64,000 nucleotides of DNA from Stenotrophomonas sp. BIGb0135 (GCF_024810105.1 NZ_JANUDX010000008.1:1-64000), one strand, 5' to 3'. Shown: positions 43,182-55,069, counted from the stretch's first letter. The notes: a model not told the origin generated them from the sequence alone. A program made the numbers and translations.

Positions 43182-43870
43182 TCGGACACCCCTGCACGCA
43201 GCTTGTCCATGGCGTAGCGCAGCCGCGATTTGACCGTTTCGCGGCCCACGCCGGTGATCTGGGCGATCTCTTCCAGGCTCAGCTCCTGCTCCAGCCGCAA
43301 CTGCAGTACCTCACGCTGTTCATCGGGAAGCTGCTCCATCGCCAGTTGCAGCTGACGGCGCTGTTCGAACTCGGACAGCTGCGACTCGGGCGTATGCGTG
43401 TCGCTCATACGTGCCACCCGCTCCTCGGCGTCGCCAGGGGCGGGCGGACGGTGGCGTGCGGCGCGCCAATGATCGTTGAGCCGATTGTGGGCAATCCGGA
43501 ACAGCCAGGTGGTGAAGGCGGCCTCGGGCTGCCAGCCGGCGCGGGCGGCGATCACCCGCTGCCACACGTCCTGGAACATCTCGTCGGCCAGTGCCGCATC
43601 GCGCAGCTGGCGCAGCAGGAAGCTGTACAGGCGGCTGCGGTGGCGGGCGTACAGGGTGTCGAACGCACGCAGCTCGCCGCCGGCCCAGGCCAGCATCAGC
43701 GACTCATCGGTTGGCAGGGCGGCGGCATCCACGGCGCACAGAGTAAGCGCTGGGCAGGATTCCGCATAGCTGGGCGGGCGCGCGAGGGTAACGGACGACA
43801 TGGCCGGCGATGGCAGCGAAGACGAGGGGTTCAACGTACGGTGGCGCTGAACGGGGTTGCGGGCTTCCAT
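43178..43870 (-). CDS. ECF-type RNA polymerase sigma factor
   Basis: A 230-residue sigma-70-family factor of the extracytoplasmic group. Region 2 reads LMLAWAGGELRAFDTLYARHRSRLYSFLLRQL with DEMFQDVWQRVI (core binding and -10). Region 4 reads LQLAMEQLPDEQREVLQLRLEQELSLEEIAQITGVGRETVKSRLRYAMDKLR (-35 helix-turn-helix). The N-terminal 23 residues may not be translated, since a second ATG (43801, MSSVTLARP) is possible. It is coupled to the membrane partner downstream by a 4-base overlap. The signal and target promoters are unknown. Confidence 0.9.
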   Translation of the reverse strand: MEARNPVQRHRTLNPSSSLPSPAMSSVTLARPPSYAESCPALTLCAVDAAALPTDESLMLAWAGGELRAFDTLYARHRSRLYSFLLRQLRDAALADEMFQDVWQRVIAARAGWQPEAAFTTWLFRIAHNRLNDHWRAARHRPPAPGDAEERVARMSDTHTPESQLSEFEQRRQLQLAMEQLPDEQREVLQLRLEQELSLEEIAQITGVGRETVKSRLRYAMDKLRAGVSE

Positions 43871-43934
43871 TGCCCCCCGGTGGGCGCGCTATGCTCAGGG
43901 CAGGGGAGGTACCGGGACTCCGGTGCCAGAAGAG

Positions 43935-46814
43935 ATGAACATGCTGTCCAGCCAGATGGTGACGTCCGTGGGGCATCCTGATCGTGACGCCGTGGTATCC
44001 GCTGCGCTTGCGCAGTCGCTGTGCGCGTTGCTTGCTGGCGACGCGCAGGTGGCGCTGGCGTGGGTGGACCCCGGGCTGGGCGAAGGCTGCCGCGCCCATC
44101 CGGCGCCGCCCCAGGGCACGGCCGCGTTGCTGGAGTCGCTGTTGGGCGATGTGGCAGGTCCCGACCGTTCGTTGCGTCGTTGGCAGGACCAGGGCAGTGA
44201 ACTGGCGGTGCGGGTGCTGACGGCGGACGCCGCGCCGGATGACGGCTGGTGGGCGATCGCGCAGCAGTCCCTGCAGGATGCCCTGGCGCTGGCGCGGCAG
44301 CGCGAGCAGATCCGCTCCCTGGAGACCTCCAAGCGGCTGCAGCAGGCGCTGTACGAGATCGCCGACCTGGCCGGCGCGGACCTGGAGATGACCGAGATGC
44401 TTCGGCACTTCCACCGCGTGCTGAACTCGCTGATGTACGCGCAGAACTGCTACATCGTCGAGTACGACGACATCCGCCGGCGGGTGCGGTTCCTGTACTT
44501 CGCCGACCAGCGCGACACCTTCGAGGCCGACCCGGACCGCAGCTACGAAGAACACGAGATGCCGCGCAGCCTGACCTTCGCGCTGCTGCGCCACGGCCAG
44601 CCGTTGAGTGGGCCGTCCAACGAACTGCTGGCGGCGATGAACGACGAGTACGACCCCAGCCGTGGCCCGGAGAGCCTGGACTGGATGGGCGTGCCGATGC
44701 TGCGCGAGGGCCGCGTATGCGGCGCCATCGTGGTGCAGAGCTACGAGCAGCGCGTGCGCTACAACGAGGCCGATCGCACCCTGCTGGGCTACGTGGCCCA
44801 GCACATCTTGACCGCGATGGACCGGCGCCAGGCACAGGTGCAACTGGAGCGCCAGGTGGAGCGGCGCACGCTGGAACTGCAGCGCGCCAACCGCAGCCTG
44901 CAGGACGAAGTGGTGGAACGCCGGCGCGCGGAGAAGCTGCAGCTGGCGCTGTTCAACATCGCCGAGATGGCGATGAGCGCCGAAAGCCTGGCCCAGTTCT
45001 ACGTGCAGGTGCACGGCGTGGTCGGCACGCTGCTGGATGCGCGCAATTTCTACATCGCGCTGGTCAATGAGGGCGGCGACGGGCTGGATTTCGTCTATTC
45101 GGTGGACGAGTACAACGCCTCGCGCGCACCCCGTCCCTTCAGCAAGGGGCTCACCGAGTTCATCGTGCGCAACCGCCAGCCGTTGCTGGCCTCGCGCGAA
45201 CACATCGACGCACTGCGCGCCTCCGGCCGGGTCCGCGAGTTCGGCGCGCGCTCGCATTGCTGGCTGGGCGTGCCGCTGCTCAGCGACGATGACGTGGTGG
45301 GAGTGATCGTGGTGCAGAGCTATTCGCCGGAGGTGAGTTTCACCGCGCACGACCAGCGCCTGCTGACCTTCGTTGCGCAGAACATCGGCAATGGCCTGGC
45401 CCGCCAGCGCGACCAGGAACGCCTGCGCAACGCGCACGCCGAGCTGGAGAAGCGCGTGGAGGAACGCACCCGCGAGCTGGCCGAGGTCAACGACAAGCTG
45501 CTCGGGCAGATCGGCGAGCGCCTGCGCGCCGAACAGCGGCTGACCCACCAGGCCATGCACGATGCGTTGACCGGGTTGCCCAACCGCCTGCACCTGCTGG
45601 ATCGGCTGGAAGATGCCATCGCGCGCGCGCGGGTGCCCGACGGCCCGCGCTTTGCGGTGCTGTTCCTGGACCTGGACCGCTTCAAGCTGGTCAACGACAG
45701 CATCGGCCACGCCGCCGGCGACCAGATGCTGGTCGAGGTGGCCAAGCGGATCGTATCGATGATCGGCAGTGGCGACGTGGTGGCGCGACTGGGCGGCGAC
45801 GAATTCGCGATCCTGCTGCAGTGCGAACACGGGCTGGAGACCGCGCGCGATTTCTCGCAGCGGATGCTGGTGGCGCTTGAAGAATCGATGTGGGTGCAGG
45901 GCCGGGAGCTGTTCCCGTCCGGCAGCCTGGGCATCGCCTTGTGGAACCCGCGCTATCGCAACGGCGAGGAGCTGGTGCGTGACGCGGATGCGGCCATGTA
46001 CCGGGCCAAGGCACAGGGCAAGGACCGCTGCGCGGTGTTCGACGAGGCCATGCGCGAGGAGGCGCTGCGCAGCCTGGACCTGGAAGCGGACCTGCGCCGG
46101 GCGATCATCAACCGCGACTTCCTGCCGTACTACCAGCCGATCGTGCGCCTGGGCGATGGTGCGGTGGTGGGCTACGAGGCGCTGCTGCGCTGGCAGCACG
46201 AGCGCCGCGGGTTGCTGCTGCCGAGCGCATTCCTCGATCTGGGGGAAGAGAGCGGGCTGATCGAGCAGGTCGACTGGCTGCTGTACGAGGACGTGATCGG
46301 GCAGCTGGCGCAGGGCGGCGAAGGCTACCTGTCGGTCAACGTGTCGCCGCGGCATTTCCGGTCGGCCGACTTCAGCGCGCGCCTGTTCGGCCTGATCGAG
46401 GCGGCGGGCGCGGACCCGCGCCGGTTGCGTCTGGAGATCACCGAGGTGGCGTTGCTCGACGACGGCCCACGCACCTTGCGCATCCTGCAGCAGCTGCGCG
46501 AGCGCGGGGTGCTGGTGCAACTGGATGATTTCGGGACCGGCTTCTCGGCGCTGTCCTACCTGCACCGGTTCCCGATCTCCACCTTGAAGATCGACCAGAG
46601 CTTCATTGCCGGCCTGCACGGGCAGGACATGCAGAGCACCTATGCTCTGGTGCAGGGCGTGCTGTCGCTGGCGCGCACGCTGGGCATCGAGACGGTGGGC
46701 GAGGGCATCGAGAACGATGCGCAGCGCCGGACCCTGCTGCAGTTGGGCTGCGACTACGGGCAGGGCTACCTGCTGGGGCGGCCGGCGCCGATGGAGACGT
46801 TCGCGGCGAAGTAG
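43935..46814 (+). CDS. GAF-GAF-GGDEF-EAL cyclic-di-GMP enzyme
   Basis: A 959-residue cytoplasmic signalling protein. After a variable N-terminus, two GAF-like sensor domains (about residues 130-300 and 345-500) are each followed by coiled-coil linkers (RQVERRTLELQRANRSLQDEVVERRR and EKRVEERTRELAEVNDKLL). The GGDEF domain keeps its active motif at 620-624 (ARLGGDEFAILL). The EAL domain keeps YEALLRW (Glu748), VNVSPRHF, LRLEITE, LDDFGTGFSALSYLH and KIDQSFI, so both synthesis and breakdown of c-di-GMP look possible. The start at 43935 follows a weak AGAAGAG. The stop codon lies in the head of a SMAG repeat. Confidence 0.9.
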   Translation: MNMLSSQMVTSVGHPDRDAVVSAALAQSLCALLAGDAQVALAWVDPGLGEGCRAHPAPPQGTAALLESLLGDVAGPDRSLRRWQDQGSELAVRVLTADAAPDDGWWAIAQQSLQDALALARQREQIRSLETSKRLQQALYEIADLAGADLEMTEMLRHFHRVLNSLMYAQNCYIVEYDDIRRRVRFLYFADQRDTFEADPDRSYEEHEMPRSLTFALLRHGQPLSGPSNELLAAMNDEYDPSRGPESLDWMGVPMLREGRVCGAIVVQSYEQRVRYNEADRTLLGYVAQHILTAMDRRQAQVQLERQVERRTLELQRANRSLQDEVVERRRAEKLQLALFNIAEMAMSAESLAQFYVQVHGVVGTLLDARNFYIALVNEGGDGLDFVYSVDEYNASRAPRPFSKGLTEFIVRNRQPLLASREHIDALRASGRVREFGARSHCWLGVPLLSDDDVVGVIVVQSYSPEVSFTAHDQRLLTFVAQNIGNGLARQRDQERLRNAHAELEKRVEERTRELAEVNDKLLGQIGERLRAEQRLTHQAMHDALTGLPNRLHLLDRLEDAIARARVPDGPRFAVLFLDLDRFKLVNDSIGHAAGDQMLVEVAKRIVSMIGSGDVVARLGGDEFAILLQCEHGLETARDFSQRMLVALEESMWVQGRELFPSGSLGIALWNPRYRNGEELVRDADAAMYRAKAQGKDRCAVFDEAMREEALRSLDLEADLRRAIINRDFLPYYQPIVRLGDGAVVGYEALLRWQHERRGLLLPSAFLDLGEESGLIEQVDWLLYEDVIGQLAQGGEGYLSVNVSPRHFRSADFSARLFGLIEAAGADPRRLRLEITEVALLDDGPRTLRILQQLRERGVLVQLDDFGTGFSALSYLHRFPISTLKIDQSFIAGLHGQDMQSTYALVQGVLSLARTLGIETVGEGIENDAQRRTLLQLGCDYGQGYLLGRPAPMETFAAK

Positions 46815-46834
46815 TGCCGGCCGTTGGCCGGCAC
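46811..46834 (+). repeat. SMAG-type REP palindrome overlapping a stop codon
   Basis: GTAGTGCCGGCC, a GTT loop and GGCCGGCAC form a textbook SMAG hairpin with the GTAG head. Its TAG (46812-46814) is the stop codon of the GGDEF-EAL gene. Confidence 0.85.
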
Positions 46835-46857
46835 CTCCTCGTCAACGCATCCGGGGA

Positions 46858-47451
46858 TCAGCGCAACGCGGCCTGGCGCTTTTCGTCGATCCACTTGGAG
46901 GCCTGGGCCGGCTGGTAGGCGCGCATCCAGTCCAGCATGGCGTCGATGTCCGAGCCGTACCAGAGGTCGGCGCGCTGTTCCGGGTGCAGGAAACGCTCTT
47001 CCACCATGCGGTCGATCATGCCGATCAGCGGGGCATAGAAGCCGTCCACGTCCAGGAAGGCGCACGGCTTGTTGCCGATCCCAAGCTGGCGCCAGGTGAG
47101 CATCTCGAAGATCTCTTCCATGGTGCCGAAGCCGCCGGGCAGGGCCACGAAGGCGTCGGAGAGGTCGAACATGCGCGACTTGCGCTCATGCATCGAGCCG
47201 ACGATTTCCAGCTCGGTCAGGCCACGGTGCGACACTTCCCAATCGGCCAGCTGCTGGGGGATGACGCCGGTGACCTTGCCGCCGCCTTCCAGCACGGCGT
47301 TGGCCACGGTTCCCATCAGGCCGACATTGCCGCCACCATAGACCAGGCGCAGGCCGTCGCGGGCGATGCGATCGCCGAGGGCGATGGCGCGCTCGGTGTA
47401 GACCGGCTTGCTGCCGGGGTTGGAACCACAGTAAACGCAAATCGACTTCAT
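46858..47451 (-). CDS. LOG family protein (TIGR00730)
   Basis: A 197-residue Rossmann-like protein of the LOG/YvdD family: SICVYCGSNPG at the start, YGGGNVGLMGTVANAVLEGGGKVTGVIP, and the diagnostic ALPGGFGTMEEIFEMLTW (PGGxGTxxE). Members hydrolyse nucleotide monophosphates such as AMP or cytokinin ribotides to free base and ribose phosphate. The natural substrate in bacteria is often unclear. No cytokinin pathway genes are visible here. Confidence 0.92.
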   Translation of the reverse strand: MKSICVYCGSNPGSKPVYTERAIALGDRIARDGLRLVYGGGNVGLMGTVANAVLEGGGKVTGVIPQQLADWEVSHRGLTELEIVGSMHERKSRMFDLSDAFVALPGGFGTMEEIFEMLTWRQLGIGNKPCAFLDVDGFYAPLIGMIDRMVEERFLHPEQRADLWYGSDIDAMLDWMRAYQPAQASKWIDEKRQAALR

Positions 47452-47490
47452 TGGATCTTCCTGTGTTCAGAAACTGACGCGGCGGAAACG

Positions 47491-47530
47491 AAAAAGCCCC
47501 GCCGATGACCAGTGTTCCGGTCTCGTGACG
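47491..47530 (-). terminator. Terminator-like hairpin between aminotransferase and LOG genes
   Basis: On the minus strand CCCCGTC and GGCGGGG pair (one G-U) across a long loop and are followed by CTTTTTC. It would end the aminotransferase transcript, or act as a leader attenuator of the LOG gene that starts only 40 bases on. Confidence 0.45.
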
Positions 47531-47604
47531 GGGTGTCGTTCCGCGGATGCGGGCGGTGATTATCGCGCGTTACGGGCGTGGAGGCCAATCGGCGATCGGA
47601 GACG

Positions 47605-47663
47605 GCAGCCGACCAGCGGTCGGCGTTACGGGGTGACGGCAGCCGACCAACGGTCGGCTCTAC
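47605..47663. repeat. Two SMAG-type REP palindromes
   Basis: Units at 47605-47629 and 47639-47663 share GCAGCCGACCA-C/A-CGGTCGGC and a terminal TTAC/CTAC (GTAG-like head on the minus strand). They resemble the pair between smeV and smeW. They lie just past the aminotransferase stop. Confidence 0.8.
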
Positions 47664-47688
47664 GGCGGAGGGCGGGCGACCGTCGGGG

Positions 47689-49185
47689 TCAGGCTGCCTG
47701 CGACTGTTGCCGGCGCGGGCCTTCCTTCAGTGCCCGGCCGACCAGCCCGACCAGCAGGTCCAGCTCGTCGCTGTCCATGCCGAAATGCGGGGTGAAGCGC
47801 AGGGAGTTCTCGCCACCATGGATGACGTTGATGCCGTGGTTGCGCAGCCACTCTTCGGTGGATCCGGTGCCATAGCACTTGAACTGCGGGGCCAGTTCAC
47901 AGGAGAACAGCAGGCCGGTGCCCTGCACCTTGGTGATCAGCCCGCCCAGCTCGCCCTTGAGCTGCTCCAGCTTGCGCACGGCCTCGGCCCCGCGCACGCG
48001 GATGTTCTCGCGCACCTGCGGCGTCAGCAGCGACAACGTGGCGCAGGCCACGTCCAGGGCGCGCGGGTTGGAGGTCATCGTGTTGCCGTAGATGCCCTTG
48101 CGGTACAGCTGCGCGGCATGCTCGGTGACGGCCAGCACCGACAGCGGGAACTGCGCGGCATTGAGTGCCTTGGAATAGGTCTCCATGTCCGGCGCGTCCA
48201 GGCCTTCGAAGCCGGGATAGTCGACGATGGACAGCACGCCGTGGGCGCGCAGGCCGGCCTGGATAGAGTCGATCAGCAGCAGGCTGCCGTGCTGGCGGGT
48301 CAGGTCGCGGGCCAGGGCATAGAACGCCGGCGGCACCGAACGGCCCGGGTCGCCTTCGCCCATCACCGGCTCCAGGAACACGGCCTCGATGAACCACTGG
48401 TTCTGCTCGGCCTCGGCGAACACCCGCTTGAGCGCCTCCTCGTCATACGGCGCCAGCGCGATCACGCTATCTTCCCCGCGGTAGCTGGCCAGGTGCTGCA
48501 CGTAGGTCTTGCGGCTGGAATCGGAGTACAGGCCCGGGCGGTCGGTACGGCCGTGGAAGCTGCCCTTGATCACCACGCGCTTGATCTTCGCCCCCGCATG
48601 GCGGGCGCCCGGATCGGTCTGCAGCTTGGCGTTGACGTCGGCGATGCGCGCGGCCAGGCCGACCGCTTCGGAGCCGGAATTGAGGCACATGAAGCGGGCG
48701 AACGGGCAGCCGCCGCGGCGGTGGCCGATCTCCTTGCGCAGGGCCTGGATGAAGCGCTGCTGCGAAAGACTGGGGGTCATCACGTTGGCCATCACCTGCG
48801 GGGCGGCCATGGCGGCCAGCACCGCCTCGGGGGTATGCCCGAAGCCGAGCATGCCGTAGCCGCCGGCGTCGTACAGCACCGCGCCCTTCAGGGTGACCAC
48901 CCAGGCGCCACGCGCGGCGAGGGCAACGTAGGGGGTGACGGCATCGTCGGCGTAGAAATTGACGAAGCCATCCTGCATCGCGTCGATCTGGGCGCGCTCG
49001 TCCAGCGCCAGCAGGTCGCCCAGGTCGGCGCGAACGCGCTCGAATTCGGCCACGGCGGCGTCGATGGCCGCCACCAGCTGCGGATGGCCCGCGGCGAGGC
49101 GCTCGAGGCTGGCGTCATCCAGGCCGGCGGTGAGACGGGTGCCGGGCTGGGCGCGAAGGGGGGCAAGACGTTCGATGAAGCTCAT
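47689..49185 (-). CDS. Class III PLP-dependent aminotransferase
   Basis: A 498-residue fold-type I enzyme. The start at 49185 (MSFIERLAPLRAQPG) has AGGAGA nine bases upstream; a longer frame to 49227 has none. Visible landmarks: NSGSEAVGLAARIADV (PLP phosphate site), VIKGSFHGRTDRPGLYS, LLLIDSIQAGLRAHG (normally DEVQTGxGRTG), and PDMETYSKALNAAQFPLSVLAV with the PLP lysine. The altered DEVQ motif and about 60 extra residues place it off the usual acetylornithine/GABA branch. The amino donor and acceptor are not assigned. It stands alone, followed by SMAG repeats. Confidence 0.85.
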   Translation of the reverse strand: MSFIERLAPLRAQPGTRLTAGLDDASLERLAAGHPQLVAAIDAAVAEFERVRADLGDLLALDERAQIDAMQDGFVNFYADDAVTPYVALAARGAWVVTLKGAVLYDAGGYGMLGFGHTPEAVLAAMAAPQVMANVMTPSLSQQRFIQALRKEIGHRRGGCPFARFMCLNSGSEAVGLAARIADVNAKLQTDPGARHAGAKIKRVVIKGSFHGRTDRPGLYSDSSRKTYVQHLASYRGEDSVIALAPYDEEALKRVFAEAEQNQWFIEAVFLEPVMGEGDPGRSVPPAFYALARDLTRQHGSLLLIDSIQAGLRAHGVLSIVDYPGFEGLDAPDMETYSKALNAAQFPLSVLAVTEHAAQLYRKGIYGNTMTSNPRALDVACATLSLLTPQVRENIRVRGAEAVRKLEQLKGELGGLITKVQGTGLLFSCELAPQFKCYGTGSTEEWLRNHGINVIHGGENSLRFTPHFGMDSDELDLLVGLVGRALKEGPRRQQSQAA

Positions 49186-49393
49186 TGCAGATCTCCTGAA
49201 ACGATTGGCGGCACGGCGGAAATGCAAAACGCGCGTCTATTCGCGCGCGCTCGGGGTATTCCTGCTCGTGCATCTGACTTCCATCTCGATGCTAGCACGC
49301 GGTTTTTCGCGCGATAACCCCGCAGAAAACTGTTGCATAGCAGCATTTTGCGCGACGTTCGCCCAATCGCGCATTGCCACCGAGGGCCAGTCG

Positions 49394-49399
49394 TACAAT
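49394..49399 (+). promoter_or_regulatory. -10-like box before queA
   Basis: TACAAT lies 35 bases upstream of the TTG start of queA. A -35 match at suitable spacing (49371-49376, GCATTG) is poor. The upstream ATG at 49398 overlaps this box, which argues against it as the start codon. Confidence 0.4.
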
Positions 49400-49433
49400 G
49401 GCCGACATTGCCTACACGTTGCCGTGCGCTCCC

Positions 49434-51663
<2,230 letters not shown>

Positions 51664-51815
51664 GGCCTGCCGCCTGCTCCGGGCCGGCGCGCCGACCCTG
51701 CCAAACGGCCCAAGGACGAACTCCCGGGGCCATGGCATACTTCGTGGCTGACCACCGTTTCGCGGCGACTCCCCGGCCCACCTGGGCGGGGCGCCTCCCA
51801 ACCCAAGGACACAAG

Positions 51816-52160
51816 ATGAACCTGCTCGCTTTCCTGATTCCCGCCGCCCACGCCCAAGCCGCTGGTGGCCAGCCGCAGGGCATGGGTCTGACCACGCTGC
51901 TGTTCCCGATCATCCTGATCGCGATCATGTACTTCCTGATGATCCGCCCGCAGATGAAGCGCCAGAAGGAACACAAGGCCATGCTGGAGAAGATCAAGCG
52001 GGGCGACGAAGTGCTGACCAACGGCGGCATCGCCGGCGTGGTCACCAATATCGGCGACAACTTCATCACCATCGAAGTGGCCGACAACGTGCAGATCCGC
52101 GTGCAGAAGGGCGCCGTGGGCAACGTGCTGCCGACCGGCACGCTGAAGTCGGCCAACTGA
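51816..52160 (+). CDS. yajC: Sec translocon accessory protein YajC
   Basis: A 114-residue single-pass inner membrane protein: LLFPIILIAIMYFLMIRPQMKRQKEHKAMLEKIKRGDEVLTNGGIAG, the classic YajC membrane segment and cytoplasmic domain. It binds SecDF. The N-terminus (AAHAQAAGGQPQG) is longer than in E. coli. A CAAGGAC ribosome site precedes the ATG. Followed by secD in the same direction. Confidence 0.96.
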   Translation: MNLLAFLIPAAHAQAAGGQPQGMGLTTLLFPIILIAIMYFLMIRPQMKRQKEHKAMLEKIKRGDEVLTNGGIAGVVTNIGDNFITIEVADNVQIRVQKGAVGNVLPTGTLKSAN

Positions 52161-52221
52161 GCCACTCCTTTTCCGAAGCACAACCGCGGCGCCGGGACGG
52201 GCGCCGCGCGGGACCCAAGCA

Positions 52222-54075
52222 ATGCTCGAATTTCCACGCTGGAAGTACTTCGTCATCCTGATCGTGCTGGCGCTCAGCACCCTGTACGCGCTGCCCAACA
52301 TTTACCAGAAGGACCCGGCCGTCCAGATCACCGCCAACCGTGGCGGGCAGATCGATGACGCCCTGCGCGATCGCGTGCTGGCCGAGCTGAAGAAGGCCAA
52401 CATCACCACGATCGGCGCGGAGAAGGAAGGCGACAGCCTGATCGTCCGCCTGGCCGACCTGAAGGCGCAGGCCGCCGCCAGCGATACGCTGCGCGACACG
52501 GTCGGCGAAAACTACGTGGTGGCGCTGAACCTCGCCTCGACCGTGCCGGAGTGGCTGGCCAAGCTGGGCGGCCGCCCGATGGTGCTCGGCCTGGATCTGC
52601 AGGGCGGTGTGCACTTCGTCCTGCAGGTCGACCAGAAGGCCGCGCTGGACAAGCGCCTGGACGCCTACGCCGAAGACGTGCGCACCAGCCTGCGCGATGC
52701 CCGCATCGCGTACCAGTCGGTGGAGCGTCGCACGGACAACAGCATCGTGGCGACCATCAGCCCGTCCGCCGGCGCCGATGCGGTGACCCGTGCGCGCGAG
52801 GTGATGGCCAAGGCGCAGCCGACGCTGGGCTATGAGGTCACCGACAACCGCATCGCGGTCAAGGTGCCCGAGGCCGAGTTGAACCAGATCGCCAATGGCG
52901 CGATCGAGCAGAACATCAACACCCTGCGCAACCGCGTGAACCAGCTGGGCGTGGCCGAGCCGATCATCCAGCGCCAGGGTGCCGACCGCGTGGTCGTGCA
53001 GCTGCCGGGCGTGCAGGACACGGCCGAAGCCAAGCGCATGATCGGTGCCACCGCGACGCTGGAATACCGCGCCGTGGTGGAAGGCAACGCGCAGGATGCG
53101 GTCGCCAGCGGCCGCATCCCGCCGGAGGCCAAGGTCTACCAGCGCCGCGACAGCGGTGGCCCGGTGCTGCTCAACAAGCGCGTGATCGTGACCGGTGACC
53201 AGATGGTCGCCGCGCAGGCCACCACCGACCAGAACGGTGCGGCGGCGGTCAGCGTGACGCTGAACAACGTCGGCGGCCAGCGCATGTTCGACTTCACCAG
53301 CGCCAACGTGAACAAGCCGATGGCGGTGGTCTACACCGAGCGCATCCCGACCGTGAACATGGTCGATGGCAAGGAAGTGCGCAGCTTCCGGGTCAAGGAA
53401 GAAGTGATCTCGGTGGCCAACATCAATGGCGTGTTCGGCAAGAACTTCCAGACCACCGGCCTGGAGAAGAAGGAAGCCGAAGACCTGGCCAAGCTGCTGA
53501 AGTCGGGCTCGCTGGCCGCGCCGATGGACTTCGTGGAAGAGCGCGTGGTCGGCCCGAGCCTGGGTGCGGAGAACGTCAAGAACGGTATCACCGCGGTGGT
53601 CTACGCGTTCCTGTTCACGCTGGTGTTCTTCAGCATCTACTACCGCATGTTCGGCGTGATCACCTCGCTGGCGATGCTGTTCAACCTGCTGATCGTGGTG
53701 GCGGTGATGTCGATGTTCGGCGCCACCATGACCCTGCCTGGCTTCGCCGGCCTGGCGTTGTCGGTGGGTCTGTCGGTGGATGCCAACGTGCTGATCAACG
53801 AGCGTATCCGCGAGGAGCTGCGTGCGGGCATGCCGGGCAAGACCGCGATCGTGACCGGTTATGACCGCGCCAGCGGCACCATCCTCGACGCCAACCTGAC
53901 CGGCCTGATTGTCGGTGTGGCGCTGTATGCATTCGGCACCGGTCCGCTGAAGGGCTTCGCGCTGACCATGATCATCGGTATCTTCGCTTCGATGTTCACG
54001 GCGATCACCGTATCGCGCGCCCTGGCGACGCTGATTTACGGCCGTCGCAAGAAGCTCCAGAACGTGGCCATCTGA
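52222..54075 (+). CDS. secD: Protein translocase subunit SecD
   Basis: A 617-residue inner membrane protein with one N-terminal helix (KYFVILIVLALSTLYALPN), a large periplasmic P1 region with LGLDLQGGVHFVLQVD, and five C-terminal helices with GLALSVGLSVDANVLINERIREEL, holding the conserved proton-path Asp. With SecF it uses the proton gradient to pull exported proteins across. Normal length and complete. Confidence 0.97.
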   Translation: MLEFPRWKYFVILIVLALSTLYALPNIYQKDPAVQITANRGGQIDDALRDRVLAELKKANITTIGAEKEGDSLIVRLADLKAQAAASDTLRDTVGENYVVALNLASTVPEWLAKLGGRPMVLGLDLQGGVHFVLQVDQKAALDKRLDAYAEDVRTSLRDARIAYQSVERRTDNSIVATISPSAGADAVTRAREVMAKAQPTLGYEVTDNRIAVKVPEAELNQIANGAIEQNINTLRNRVNQLGVAEPIIQRQGADRVVVQLPGVQDTAEAKRMIGATATLEYRAVVEGNAQDAVASGRIPPEAKVYQRRDSGGPVLLNKRVIVTGDQMVAAQATTDQNGAAAVSVTLNNVGGQRMFDFTSANVNKPMAVVYTERIPTVNMVDGKEVRSFRVKEEVISVANINGVFGKNFQTTGLEKKEAEDLAKLLKSGSLAAPMDFVEERVVGPSLGAENVKNGITAVVYAFLFTLVFFSIYYRMFGVITSLAMLFNLLIVVAVMSMFGATMTLPGFAGLALSVGLSVDANVLINERIREELRAGMPGKTAIVTGYDRASGTILDANLTGLIVGVALYAFGTGPLKGFALTMIIGIFASMFTAITVSRALATLIYGRRKKLQNVAI

Positions 54076-54091
54076 CGGGACGACACGCACA

Positions 54092-55069
54092 ATGAAACTG
54101 TTTCCGCTGCATATCCTCCCGAACGACACCAAGATCGACTTCATGCGTTGGCGTCATGCCGCCATGGTGGTCACCCTGTTGCTGTTCATCGGTTCGATCG
54201 CGCTGATCGCCACCAAGGGCTTCAACTACGCGCTGGACTTCACCGGCGGCACCTTGATCGAAGCCCGCTTCGAGCGCCAGGTGGACGTTGAAGATGTCCG
54301 CGCCAAGCTCGAGGCCAATGGTTTCGAGGGTGCCCAGGTGCAGAGTTTCGGTGGCAACACCGATCTGCTGATCCGCTTGGCACCGCAGGGTGAGCACGCG
54401 CCCGGCACCGGCAATTCGGCCAGTGACCAGCGCACCGCCGCTGCGGTGGTGAAGGCCATTTCGCTGGACGACAACAAGGCCACGATCCAGCGCAACGAGT
54501 TCGTGGGCCCGCAGGTCGGCAAGGACCTGGCGATGAACGGCCTGTACGCCACGCTGTTCATGCTGGTGGGCTTCCTGATCTACATCGCGTTCCGTTTCGA
54601 ATGGAAGTTCGCGATCACGGCCAGCATCGTGGCGCTGTTCGATCTGCTGGTGACGGTGGCCTACATTTCGGCGATCGGTCGCGAGTTCGACCTGACGGTG
54701 CTGGCGGGCCTGTTGTCGGTGATGGGCTTTGCCATCAACGACATCATCGTGGTGTTCGACCGCGTGCGCGAGAACTTCCGCAGTCTGCGTGTGGAGCCGC
54801 TGGAGGTGTTGAACCGGTCGATCAACCAGACGCTGTCGCGTACGGTGATCACGGCGGTGATGTTCTTCCTGTCGGCCCTGGCGCTGTACCTGTACGGCGG
54901 TACGTCGATGGAAGGCCTGGCCGAGACGCACATGGTGGGCGCGGTGATCGTGGTGCTGTCCTCGATCCTGGTGGCCGTGCCGATGCTGACCATCGGTGCG
55001 CTGCGCGTGACCAAGCAGGACCTGCTGCCGAAGGCGAAGGACATCGAGGCGCTGGAGCGTCGTCCGTAA
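54092..55069 (+). CDS. secF: Protein translocase subunit SecF
   Basis: A 325-residue inner membrane protein. The first helix (MVVTLLLFIGSIALIATKGFNYALDFTGGTLIEARF) contains the SecF signature DFTGG. The later helices include LSVMGFAINDIIVVFDRVRENF with the key Asp and the LNRSINQTLSRTVITA stretch. It lies 16 bases after secD and is the last gene of the queA-secF group. A strong terminator follows. Confidence 0.97.
   Translation: MKLFPLHILPNDTKIDFMRWRHAAMVVTLLLFIGSIALIATKGFNYALDFTGGTLIEARFERQVDVEDVRAKLEANGFEGAQVQSFGGNTDLLIRLAPQGEHAPGTGNSASDQRTAAAVVKAISLDDNKATIQRNEFVGPQVGKDLAMNGLYATLFMLVGFLIYIAFRFEWKFAITASIVALFDLLVTVAYISAIGREFDLTVLAGLLSVMGFAINDIIVVFDRVRENFRSLRVEPLEVLNRSINQTLSRTVITAVMFFLSALALYLYGGTSMEGLAETHMVGAVIVVLSSILVAVPMLTIGALRVTKQDLLPKAKDIEALERRP

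Noticed and set aside
49374..49433. Upstream ATG starts for queA (49374 or 49398)
   Set aside because: The added residues do not fit the family, and the 49398 ATG overlaps a -10-like box. The TTG at 49434 aligns with the known N-terminus.
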